A stretch of 64,000 bases of DNA from Vitellaria paradoxa (lineage: Eukaryota; Streptophyta; Magnoliopsida; Ericales; Sapotaceae). A model generated the notes under the pieces. The model did not search any database and was not told the DNA's origin. It saw only the letters and a list, made by a program, of their open reading frames with translations. Made by a program: the position numbers and the translations under genes. This document shows, in pieces, positions 24,401 through 35,690 of this stretch (within the stretch, counting starts at the first letter, position 1; every line of letters begins with the position of its first letter). The stretch lies in NCBI GenBank assembly GCA_019916065.1, contig CM034234.1:8344342-8408341 (forward strand). The letters run 5' to 3'.

Positions 24401-26039
24401 GAAAAGAACTTCCTTTTCACTTCTATTTTCCTCCCTTTGTCTCTCTCCAATCTCATCAATTAATTCCTTAATCAAATTTTTCCTTTGTTTCCCACCATCA
24501 ACCATAAGGAACATTTTTTAATTTGATTCCCAAATGTTCAGCTAATTAATTTTAGCCTTTTTAGCTCGTATAATTTCCTCTCTAGAGATGATTTCCTCAA
24601 ATTTGTTCTTAAGGTCAACACTTTCCATCACAAAATTCTCATCAAGCCCTTAGAGAGCTCTTCTCTGGCATTTGTTTTATCAATCATACTCAAAATTTTG
24701 GTTTTTCTCTCCCCTAACACCCCAAAATACCCTGATGTTCCAAGTTTTGATCCTATCCTACACATGATTCAATCTTTTCAAGAACCAAAATCTCTCCCAC
24801 CCTGGACCAAAAAATTCACTCCAACAAATCCACATATATTATCTCATCCCACCTAAAAGCCCCTAAGTCTCTCTCTCTTAGTCTCTCCCCCTTAGTCTCT
24901 CTCCATTCTCATCAACTAATTCTTTAATCAAATTATTCTTTTGTTTCCCACCATCCATTCTATGGAACATTGTTGAATTTGAGACCCCCTTCTTCACCTA
25001 ATTAATTTTAGCCCATTTAGCTCATATTATTTCTTATCTCGAGATGATTTCCTAAAACTTGTTCTCAAGATCCACCCTTTCTATCCTGAAATTCTCATCA
25101 AGCCCCTCAGAGAGCTCTTCTCTAGAATCAATTTCATCAATTCTGCTCAAAAGTTTGTATGTTTTCTCCCCTAATACTCCAAAATGCCCCCGATGTTCCA
25201 AGTTCTGATTCTGCCCTAAACATGATTCAATCTTATCACGAACCAAAATCACTCCCACCTTGAACCGATAAATTCCCTCCAACAAATCCATGTATTATCT
25301 CATCCCACCTCAAAGCCCATAAGTCTCACTCACTTTATCTCTCTCTCTTAGTATCTGTCAATTCTCATCAACAAATTCCTTAATCAAAATTTTCATTTGT
25401 TTCCCAACGTCCACTGTGTGGAACATTTTTGAATTTGAGTCCCCCTTCTTCACCTAACTAATTTTAGGTTTTTTAGTTCATATAATTTCCTCTTTAGAGA
25501 TGATTTCCTCAAATTTGTTCTTTAGGTCTACCTTTTCTCTCCTAAAATTCTCATCAAGCCTCTCAGAGAGCTCTTCTCTAGCATCTATTTCATCAATTGT
25601 ACTCAAAATTTTGTTTTTATCTCCCCTAAGACCCAAAAATACTCCGATGTTCCAAGTTCTAATCCTTCCCTTCACATGATTCAATGTTTTCACAAGCCGA
25701 AATCCTTCCCACCCTAGACCAATAAATTCACTTCAACATATCCTCATATTATCTCATCCCACCTCAAAAGCCCCTAATATGACTTGATTGCAAGGCCACA
25801 TCCACCATTTAGCTTACGACATCCGCTACAAAAATGAACAAGAAAAGTTCTAATCCTTCCCTTCACATGATTCAATCTTTTCACAAGCCAAAATCCCTCC
25901 CACCCTAGACCAATAAATCCACTTCAACATATACTCATATTATCTCATCCCACCTCAAAAGCCCCTGATATGACTCGATTGCAAGGCCACATCCACCATT
26001 CAGCTCACGACATCCGCTACAAAAATGAACAAGAAATAG

Positions 26040-26700
26040 GGTAAAACCTCCCCCTGTCATGGCCCCTTAATGACTCCAAACAATCTGACAGGCTTGCAAT
26101 TAACAACTACAGAGAAATTACTTATGACCAAGCATGCACTCACCCATCTTCTCCATTTACTTCTGAATCCCTTCTTTTCTAAAATATAGTGTAAAAATTG
26201 CAAATCAACCGAACATACTAGTTTGCAAAATCCACTTTGAACACAAATCCCTCTTTTTTCATATCTTTGTATTCTTCCACAATCTCATTCTCTAACAAAA
26301 CACTATCCAAAATCAGCCCCCCATGCTTTGATTTGTTGAAACAATCTGACCCAACCTCTTATTGACTCTACTTGCTAGGACCTTAACCAAAATCTTATAC
26401 ATCAATGTGACCAAACTAAGTGGTCTATAATCATGTATCCTCAAAGATCTCTCCTTCACACAAATTTGTGCATTTGTTAACGATCCCACATTTATAAAGT
26501 TCCTCAAAGCACCTTTAGCAAATCCATTTTCATGATAGCCTAACAATCTTGCAACATGGCTAAGTTGAATCCATCTACCAAGGAATTTGTCTATTTGCAA
26601 TCAAAGACAACCTTCCTAATGTCCTAGATAGTAAAAGGACCCTAAAACCATTAGCATAATTAGCATACATGGGTTCCCAGTTTAACTCTTCAACGAGAAG
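26040..26700 (-). pseudogene. LINE RT segment inside the tandem array
   Basis: The minus strand encodes GDKFLGRWIQLSHVARLLGY (in one frame), then ICVKERSLRIHDYRPLSLVT and LMYKILVKVLASRVNKRLGQ, then NCKPVRLFG and a degenerate RQGDPLSPFLF-type stretch. This is the palm-proximal part of a LINE reverse transcriptase. It is bounded on both sides by linker units. A short duplication of its end (25740-25960) is joined to linker sequence. It is one of three copies of this RT piece (compare 24190-24360 and 40640-41395). Confidence 0.85.
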
Positions 26701-29700
26701 CCTAGCGATACCCTTAGAAATGTAAGGCTTAGAAATAAGCAAAGAACTTCGTTTGCACTTCGGTTTCCCTTCTTTAATCTCTCTCCATTCTCATCAACTA
26801 ATTCCTTAATCAAAATTTCCATTGTTTCCCACCTTCAACTCGATGGAACATTATTTATTTTGAGTAAACTATCGTGACCTAATTAATTTTAGCCTTTTTA
26901 GCTCGCATAATTACTTCTCTAGAGATGATTTACTCAAATTTGTTCTAAAGGTCCAACCTTTCTAACCCAAAATTCTCATCAAGCCCCACAGAAAGCTCAT
27001 TTGTAACATCTATTTCATCAATTCCACTCAAAATTTTGTCTCTCACCTAAAGACCCCAAAATACCCCGATGTTCCAAGTTCTGATCCTGCCCTTCATGTG
27101 ATTCAATCTTTTCAAGAACCAAAATCCCTCCCACCCTGGACCATTAAATTAACTCCAACAAATCTATATATTATCACATCCCACCTCAAAGCCCCTAAGT
27201 CACTCTCCATTCTTATCAGCTAATTCCTTAATCAAAATTTTCCTTTGTTTATTACCATCCACTCCATAGAACATTTTTTAATTTGAGTCCCCCTTCAGCA
27301 CCTAATTAATTTTACTCTTTTTAGCTCGTAGAATTTCCTCTGTAGATGATTTCCTCAAATTTGTTTTTAAGGTCCACCCTTTCAATCCCAAAATTCTCAT
27401 CAAGCCCCTCAGAGAGCTCTTCTCCAATGTCAATTTCATTAATTCTACTCAAAATTTTGATTCTCTCTCCACTATGACCTCAAAATACCCGATGTTCCAA
27501 TTTCTGATCCTACCCTTCACATGATTCAATCTTTTCAAGAACCAAAATCTCACCCACCAAAGACCAATAAATTCGTTCCAACAAATCCATATACTATCTC
27601 ATCCAACCTTAAAGCCCCTAAGACTCTCTCTTAGTCTCTCTCCCTCATCGTCTCTCCACTCTCATCAACTAATTCCTTAATCAAAATTTTCCTTCATTTC
27701 CCACCTTCCACTCTATGGAACATTGTTAAATTTGAGTCCACCTTCTTCACCTAATTAATTTTAGGCCTTTTAGCTCGCATAATTTCCTCTCTAGAGATGA
27801 CTTCCACAAATATGTTCTTATGGTCCACCTTTTCTATCTCGAGATTCTCATCAAGCCCCTCAAAGGACTTTTTTCTAGCATCTATTTTAGCAATTCTGCT
27901 CAAAATTTTGTTTCTCTCCACCAAGGACTCCAAAACACCCCGATGTTCGAAGTTTTGATTCTACCTGTCACATTATTCAATCTTTTCACGAACCAAAATC
28001 CCTCCTACCTTAGACCAATCCAACAAAATACATATATTATCTCATCCCACCACAACACCTCTGAGTCTCTCTCCCTTAGTCTCTCTCTATTCTCATCAAC
28101 TAATTTCTTAATCAAAATTTTCCTTTGTTTCCCATCATCCACTCTATGGAACATTTTTGAATTTGAGTCCCTCTTTTTTCACCAGAATAATTTTAGCCTT
28201 TTTAGCTCGTATAATTTCCTCTTTAGAAATGATTTCCTTAAATTTGTTCCTATAATACGCCCTTTCTATCCACAGATTCTCATCAAGTCCTTAAAGAGCT
28301 CTTTTCTACCATTTATTTCATCAATTCTACTCAAAATTTTGTTTTTCTCTCCCCTAAGACCCAAAAATACCTTGACGTTCCAAGTTCTGATCTTGCCCTA
28401 CACATGATTCAATCTTTTCATGAATTAAAATCCCTCCTCCCTTGGACCAACAAATTCACCCTAACAAATCCATATATTATCTCATGGGACTAATAAATTA
28501 CCTCCAACAAATCCATATATTATCTCACCCAACCTCAACACCCTTGAGTCTCTATCTCTTAATCTCTCTCCCTTAGCGTCTCTCCATTCTCATCAACTAA
28601 TTCCTCAATCAAAATTTTTACTTGTTTCTCACCCTCCACCCGACAAAACATTTTTTGAATTTGAGTCCACATTCTTCACCTAATTTGTTTGTCTTTTTAG
28701 CTCGTATAATTTCCTCCCTAGAGATAATTTTCTCAAATTTGTTCTTAAGGTCCACCCTTTCTATCCCCAGATTCTCATCAAGCCAGTCAACAAACTCTCC
28801 TCTAGCATCTATTTAATCAATTCTGCTCAAAATTTTGTTTTTCACTCCTATAAGACCCCAAAATACCCTAATGTTCAAAGTTCTGATCTTGCTCTTCACA
28901 TGATTCATTTTTTTCACAAACCAAACTCCCTCCCACCTTGGAAAAAAAAATTCACTCCGATAAATCCATATATTATCTCATCCCACCTCAAAGTCTCTAA
29001 GTCTCTCTCAATTAGTCTCTCCCTTAGTCTCTTCAACTAATTCCTTAATCAAAATTTTCCTTTGTTTCCCACCATTCACTCTATGGAATATTTTTTAATT
29101 TGAGTCTCCCTTCTTCACCGAATTAATTTTAGCCTTTATCGCTCGTATAAATTCCTCTTTAGAGACGATTGCCTCAAATTTGTCATTACTATCAATCTTT
29201 TTTTTCCCAAAATTCTCATCAAGCCCCTCAGAGAGCTCTTCTCCAACTTCTATTTCATCAATTCTACTCAAAATTGTCTCTCTCTCCCCTAAGACTGCAA
29301 AATTCCCCAATGTTCCAAATTCTAATCCTTCCCTTGACATGATTCGATCCTTCCACAAACCAAAATCCCTCCCACCTGGGACCAATAAATTCACTCCAAC
29401 AAATCCATATAGTATCTCATCCCACCTCAACGCCCCTAAGTCTCTCTCTCTCTCTTATTCTTTCTCCATTCTTATCAATTAATTCCCTAATCAAATTCTT
29501 CCTTTGTTTCCCACCATCCACTCTATAGAACATATTTTAATTTGAGCCCCTCTTCTTCACCTAACTAATATTAGCCTTTTTAGTTCGAATAATTTCCTCT
29601 CTAGAGATGATTCCCTCAAATTTGTTCCTAAGGTCCCCCTTGCTATCCCCAAATTCTGATCAAGCCCCCCAGAGAGCTCTTCTCTAGCATCTATTTCATA

Positions 29701-32213
29701 AATTCTGCTCAAAATTTTGTTTTTTTCGCTCCCCTAAGACCCCAAAATACCTCGATGTTCCAAGTTTTGATCCTGCCCTTCACATGATTCAATCTTTTCA
29801 CGAACCAAAATGCCTTAAACCCTAAACCAATAAATTCACCGCAACAAATCTATATATTATCTCACAGGACCAATAAATTAACTCCAACAAATCCATATAT
29901 TATCTCATCCCACCTCAACGTCCTTGAGTCTCTCTCCTTTAGTCTCCCCCAGTTCTTATAAATAATTCCTTAATCAAAATTTTCTCACATTTCCCACCAT
30001 CTACCCTATGGAACATTTTGGAATTTGAGCCCCCCTTCTTCATCTAATTAATTTTAGCCTTTTTAGCTCATGTAATTTCCTCTTTAGAGATGATTTCCTC
30101 AAATTTTCTCTTAAGGAACACCTTTTCTCACCCCCAAGACCCCAAAACACCTCGATGTTTCAAGTTCTGATCTTGCCCATCAAATTATTCAATATTTTCA
30201 CAAACCAAAATCTCTCCTACCCTTAACCAATAACTTCACTCCAACAAATCCATATATTATCTCATGGGCCCAATAAATTCATTCCAACAAATCCAAATAT
30301 TATCTCATCTCACCTCAATGACCCTGAGTCTCTATCCCTTACTCTGTCTCCATTCTCATCAACTAATTACTTAATCAAAATTTTCCCTTGTTTCCCACCG
30401 TCAACTCTATGAAACATTTTTGAATTTTAGTCCCCCTTCTTCACCTAATTTATTTTAGTCTTTTTAGCCTGTATAAGTTCCTCTCTAGAGATGATTTCCT
30501 CAAATTTGTTCTTAAGGTCCAACCTCTCTATCCCCAAATTCTCATCAAGCCCCTCAGAGAGCTTTTCTCAAGCATCTATTTCAACAATTCTACTCAAAAT
30601 TTTGTTTTTTACTCCCCTAAGACCCCAAAGCACCTCAATGTTCCAAGTTTTAATCATGCCTTTCACTTGTTTCAATCTTTTCACGAATCAAAATCCCTCC
30701 TACCTTGAACCAATAAATTCATTCCAACAAATCCAAATATTATATCATCGAACAAATAAATTCACTCCAACAAATCCATATATTATCTCATCCCACCTCA
30801 ATGCCCTTGAGTCTCGCTACCTTAGTCTTTCTCTATTCTCATCAACTTATTCCTGAATTAAATTATTCCTTTGTTTCCCACCATCCACTCTATGGAACAA
30901 TTTTGATTTGAGCCCCCCCTCTACACCTAACTAATTTTAGCCGTTATAGCTTATAATTTCCTCTTTAGAGATGATTTCCCAAATTAGTTCCTAAGGTCCA
31001 CCATTTCTTTTCCTAGATTCCCATTAAGCCCCTCAAATAGCTCTTCTCTAGCATCCATTTCATGAATTATGCTCAAAATTTTGTTTTTCTCTCCCTTAAG
31101 ACTCCAAAATACCTCGATGTTCTAAGTTCTAATCTTGCTCTACACATGATTAAGTCTTTTCAAGAACCAAAATCCCTCCTACCCTGGACCAATAAATTCA
31201 CTCCAACATATCAGGATATTATCTCATGGGACCAATAAATTCACTCCAACAAATCAATGTATTATCCTATCCCACCTCAACGGCCCTAAGTCTCTCTCTC
31301 TTAGTTTCACTCCCTTAGTCTCTCATGATTCTCATCAACTAATTCCTTATTCAAAATTTTCCTTTGTTTCCCAGCATCTACTCTATGGGACATTTTCTAA
31401 TTTGAGTCCCAATTCTTTACCTAATTTATTTTTTGTCTTTTTAGCTCGTATAATTTCCTTTCTAGAGATGATTTCCTCAAATTTGTTCTTAAATTCCACC
31501 ATTTCTATCCCCAATTCTCATCAAGCCCCTCAGAGAGCTCTTCAATAGATTCTATTCTATCAATTTTGCTCAAAATTTTGTTTTTCTCTCCCCTAAGATC
31601 CTAAAATACCCTGATGTTCCAAGTCCTGATCATGCCCTTCACATGATTCAATCTTTTCACGAACCAAAATCCCTCCTACCATGGACCAATAAATTCACTA
31701 CAATAAATCCATATATTATCTCATCCCACCTCAAAAACCCTAAGTCTCTCTATATTAGTCTATCTCCCTTAATCTGTCTCCATTCTTATCAACTAATTCC
31801 TTAATCAAAATTTTCCTTTGTTTCCCACCATCCACTTTATGGAACATTTTTGAATTTGAGTTCCCCTTCTTCACCTAATTAATTTTAGCCTTTTTAGCTC
31901 GCATAATTTCCTTTCTAAAGAAGATTTCCTCAAATTTGTCCTTAAGGTCCACCCTTTCTATCCCTATATTCTTTTAGCCTTTTACAGATCTCTTCTTTAG
32001 CATCTATTTCAACAATTCTGCTCAAAATTTTGTTTCTCTCTCCCCTAAGACTCTAATAGATGTTCCATGTTTTGATCCTTCCTTTACATGATTCAATCTT
32101 TTCACGAGCTAAAATCCCTCCCACCCTGGACCAATAAATTCACTCCCACAAATCCATATAGTATCTCATCACACCTCAATGCAACTAAGTTTCTCTTAGT
32201 CTCTCTCCATTCT

Positions 32214-32614
32214 AACGCAAGAGCATAGAAGATATGAGCAAATTTTATTTTAGTTTATTTGATATTTATTTGTTTGCTTTATTTCAGTCTATGATTAGTT
32301 TGTTATTTTTTAAGAAGTCATGTGACTAGCATGTAACTTTTTAATGAGACTAGATGGCTGTGATTTATTTCTTTTATTTTGGATGAAGGGCTGAGATTTT
32401 AGGGTTAGGGTTACTTAAGGAGCTTATAAGTAGACTTTTTGAGAGTGGTAGCCATCAGTTTTTATTCCCTATTGATAATTAAAGTTCAGATTTCAGTTCT
32501 TGGACTCTTTGGATCCTAGAATTAATATTTGTTGGTTCCACTTCAATTGTTTATACTAATTCTATACTGCTGGAACTATTTATTATTGGAATCTATTTTT
32601 TTCTCACCATATCA
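32214..32614 (+). repeat. Left LTR of the gypsy element
   Basis: It aligns with 35172-35690 from GCATAGAAGATA to CTCACCATATCA. The length of about 401 bp equals the right LTR minus its 108-bp duplication. The first bases differ from the right LTR start (TGATGCACAAGC). Confidence 0.88.
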
Positions 32615-32639
32615 ATTGGTATTAGGGCTTAAGAATCCT

Positions 32640-33790
32640 AGATCTACATTATAGTTGGTCAAGGTAGAGGCTGTGGGAGTGGAGGAAATCAGAACCAGCA
32701 GACAGGGATGGCTGAGGTAAGGCATATGATTGAAGATTTGGCACGAGTTGTATAAGCTCTTCAGCGACGAGAACTAGAAGCCCGTATGGTGATATCGGAA
32801 GGCAACTGCAAACCCTTAGAGATAGTGGAAGGTAGTCTTGAGGATGAGAGCACTGGTACAGATGAAGAAAATCCTTTTCATTGGAGGTGTAGAATATGTG
32901 CAGCAAGGTAGATTGGAGGATCGCTTAGTGCAAGCACTTGACTTGAATGGTGGGCAAATCAAAATAAAAGTTGCTGATTTCTTTGGTAACATGCATGCAG
33001 AGGATTATTTAGATTGGAAAGCGAGTTTGGAGACATACTTTGAGTGGAAGACCATGGGTGAAGACAAGAAAGTGTTGTTTGTGAAGCTGAAACTAAAGGG
33101 TGTTGCACTTCAATGGTGGAAGCAAGTTGAAGAGCAACGTGCTCGACAGAGCAAGCTAAAAATCAACACATGGGAGCACATGAAAGTGAAGCTGCGGAAA
33201 CAATTTTTGTCCATAGATTATTTAACGAAGTTATACAAGAGGTTTCACATGCTAAAACAAAAGGGTATGACGGTGGAGAAGTATACATCGGAGTTCAACA
33301 ATCTCTCTAAACGGGTTGGTTGAAATGAGAGTAATGAGCAATAAAATTCTCGTTACCTCTCTTGCTTGAACCAATCTATTAGAGATGCGATGGGAGTAAT
33401 TCGTCTTTTCAATCCTGAGGATGCTAGACAATATGCCTTCATGGCGGAGAAACGAGTATTGCGTTATGGGGCAAGGAGACCTATATCAAGGCGAGTTAAT
33501 AGTGTTGTACAATGTAATACAGCTACTGTTCAAGGTGTTCAAGGTGAGAAAACAACATAAAAATTTAACCAAAGGATTGTCATAACTGGTCAAAGAGGTG
33601 ATGGGAACATTAAGGAGTCACATAGCAGCGAAAGGGGAAGGGAATTTGCTAGGTTTGAAGAAAAAAATGTCACCGGTGCTGGGTATTCAAAAGCTAGTAG
33701 CAGCTCTCAAGTTCAATGCTTTACTTGTGGGGAGAGAGGTCATACTTCTCATGCATGTCTCCAAAACAGAGTAAACTTGATTAAGGGATG
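32640..33790 (+). pseudogene. gag: gypsy gag pseudogene with zinc knuckle
   Basis: Frames carry a Gly/Arg-rich start, MAEVRHMIEDLARVV, then the Retrotrans_gag core: EDYLDWKASLETYFEWKTM, LKGVALQWWKQV, WEHMKVKLRKQF, MTVEKYTSEFNNLSKRVG (to 33323). After a stop, NPEDARQYAFMAEKR follows (33366-33560). A CCHC knuckle (Cys 33717, Cys 33726, His 33741, Cys 33756) sits near the end. Stops and frame changes at about 32752, 33321 and 33558 show that it is not translatable as one protein. Confidence 0.82.
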
Positions 33791-33839
33791 AAGAAGAGGA
33801 GTTATTGCCACCACTATTTGATGATTATGTGGACGAAGG

Positions 33840-34300
33840 CATGGGCGGATACACATAGGGGCAAAGGGGGTCAATTGACCTCACAAGAAGCAAAATTTCT
33901 GTAGAAAATAATATAATTTTTGAGATATTTTTGTACTTTTGCCCCTATAAAATATATCTTTCAAAATAAATTGCCCCTATACTTAAAACAATTTACAAGT
34001 TTTGCCCCCATTGGAAGCAAAATTTCTTTAAAAAAACAGTATAATTTTTTAGATATTTTTGTATTTTTACCCTTATAAAATATATCTTTCAAAACGAATT
34101 GCCCCTATACCTCAAGCAATTTACAAGTTTTGCCCCCATTGGAAGCAAAATTTCTTTAGAAAATAGTATAATTTTTGAGGTATTTTTGTCCTTTTGCCCC
34201 CTATAAAATATCTCTCTCAAAACAGATTGCCTAGAAGTCAAGTACACTGCCTTTATTTACCGGCTTGACCCCACTGTAACAAAATTCTAGATCTGCCACT
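33840..34300. mobile_element. Mutator-like MITE with a perfect 9-bp target duplication
   Basis: The insert is flanked by GGACGAAGG at 33831-33839 and again at 34301-34309, the 9-bp duplication expected of Mutator-like transposition. The ends CATGGGCGGATAC and AGATCTGCCACT are weak inverse complements. Inside are three tandem copies (about 120-130 bp) marked by 'GCAAAATTTCT', 'TTTTTGTA' and 'TTGCCCCTATA'. Removing the insert and one 9-bp copy rejoins the gypsy reading frame across Asp-Glu-Gly. Confidence 0.8.
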
Positions 34301-34309
34301 GGACGAAGG

Positions 34310-34955
34310 GGAAGAAACTGATGTGTTACCCGTGGAAGAAGAATCCTTGGTTGTGAGGAGAGTGATGATAGCACCAAAACTTAAAGAAACTGAGGATTGG
34401 CGGAGACATAATATTTTTAAAACACGTGTTCTGTAATGGGAAGGTTTGCAATGTCATTCTTGATGGGAGTAGTAGTGAAAATATAGTATCAAAGGAAACG
34501 GTAGAGAAGTTGAAGTTAGTAACTAAAAGGCATCCTACTCCTAACAAAATTGCTTGGTTTCGAAAGGGAAATGAGGTACCAATCACTTCTCGTTGCTTGG
34601 TTAAATTTGCCATGGGTAATAATATTGAAGAAGAGGCCTGGTGTGATGCAGTTACAATGGACGAATGTCATATTTTATTGGGGAGACCTTGATTGTATGA
34701 TAAAGACATGGTTCATTATACAAAAGCCAACACTTACTCTTTTAGAAAGGGTAACAAATATTTAATCTTGCAGCCTCTCAAGGAAGAGTCCATGATCATT
34801 ACTAAGGATAGCAAGGTTACAGGCTTTTTGAGTGCTCAAAAATTTGAAGAGAGTAGAGAGCTTGGAGTTATATATGTGCTAGTTGGAAGGAGTATTGCAG
34901 TGGATTCTCTAATGGAATTTGATGATGTTCTACTTGAATTCTGCAGCTACCCACA
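34310..34955 (+). pseudogene. gypsy aspartic protease pseudogene
   Basis: The frame encodes EEESLVVRRVM, then a stop, then FCNGKVCNVILDGSSSENIV, a retropepsin-like motif in which the catalytic Asp is followed by Gly-Ser. DAVTMDECHILLGRP follows, and a TGA (34690-34692) replaces the usual Trp. The following part (34693-34950, ending SLMEFDDVLLEFC) resembles the spacer that normally leads into reverse transcriptase. It stops abruptly at about 34950. Confidence 0.78.
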
Positions 34956-35171
34956 ATTCAAAAAGATGTTGAAGATGTATTAGATCTCAAAGAAGTGATG
35001 TCAAGAAGAGATAACCCTTATAGACGATTTTTGGTGAAATGACTAAGTAAACAGGCTACTGAAAACACATGGATTACTAAAGAAGAGTTGCAAAAAGTTG
35101 ATCCAGACATACATGCAGAATTTATAAAAGTTTTCTCGTCGGGAGACAAACTTTCCCTCACCCAAAGGGAT
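34950..35171 (+). pseudogene. gypsy integrase C-terminal (chromodomain-like) tail after an internal deletion
   Basis: In a new frame the sequence reads VEDVLDLKEVMSRRDN, YRRFLVK-stop-LSKQATENTW and ITKEELQKVDPDIHAEF. This fits the end of plant gypsy Pol, where a chromo-like 'FLVKW...ATWE' segment is terminal. It directly follows the protease/RT spacer, so RT, RNase H and most of integrase have been deleted at about 34950. A short purine stretch (AAAGGGAT) precedes the right LTR. Confidence 0.7.
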
Positions 35172-35690
35172 TGATGCACAAGCATAGAAGATAAAGGCAA
35201 ATTTTATTTGGCAGATTTTATTTTAGTTTATTTGATATTTATTTGTTTACTTTATTTTAGTCTATGCTTAGTTTGTCATTTTTTAAAGAAACCACGTGAC
35301 TAGCATGTAACTTTTTAATAAGACTGGATGGCTGTGATTTATTTCTTTTATTTTGGATAAAGGGCTAAGATGCTAGGGTTACTTAAGGAGCTTATAAGTA
35401 GACTTTTTGAGAGTAGCAGCCATCAGTTTTTATACCCTATTGATAATCAAAGTTCAGATTTCAGTTCTTCTACTCTTTGGAGCCTAGAATTATTATTTGT
35501 TGGTTCCACTTCAATTATTTATAGCAGCCATCAGTTTTTATTCCCTATTGATAATCAAAGTTCAGATTTCAGTTCTTGTACTCTTTGGAGCCTAGAATTA
35601 TTATTTGTTGGTTCCACTTCAATTATTTATGCTATTTCTATACTGCTGTAACTCTTTATTGCTGGAATCTATGTTTTTCTCACCACATCA
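35172..35690 (+). repeat. Right LTR of the gypsy element, with a 108-bp tandem duplication
   Basis: It starts TGATGCACAAGC and ends CACCACATCA. The segment beginning AGCAGCCATCAGTTTTTA occurs at 35415 and again at 35523. The left LTR has this only once, so the duplication arose after insertion or during its last replication. Confidence 0.9.

Larger units (their letters stand above)
32214..35690 (+). mobile_element. Ty3/gypsy-type LTR element, internally deleted, inside the LINE array
   Basis: LTRs at 32214-32614 and 35172-35690 flank gag, a protease and a short C-terminal tail. A primer-binding-site-like TGGTATTAGGGCT follows the left LTR at 32617, close to the initiator-Met-tRNA site TGGTATCAGAGC. 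The element interrupts a linker unit at 'CCATTCT / AACTAA', so the array existed before insertion. Reverse transcriptase, RNase H and integrase are absent, so this copy could only have moved with enzymes supplied in trans. Start and exact target duplication are unclear because the left LTR's first bases are altered. Confidence 0.87.

Noticed and set aside
27820..28407. 195-codon open frame on the plus strand in the array, and similar 60-148-codon frames
   Set aside because: They are the complement of the LINE linker units; the low-complexity Ser/Leu/Phe/Pro-rich products repeat with every unit and show no independent family resemblance.
29095..29430. Minus-strand frames of 70-111 codons in the array as separate small genes
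   Set aside because: They are individual linker units of LINE ORF2 with no start conservation; annotated as repeat units instead.
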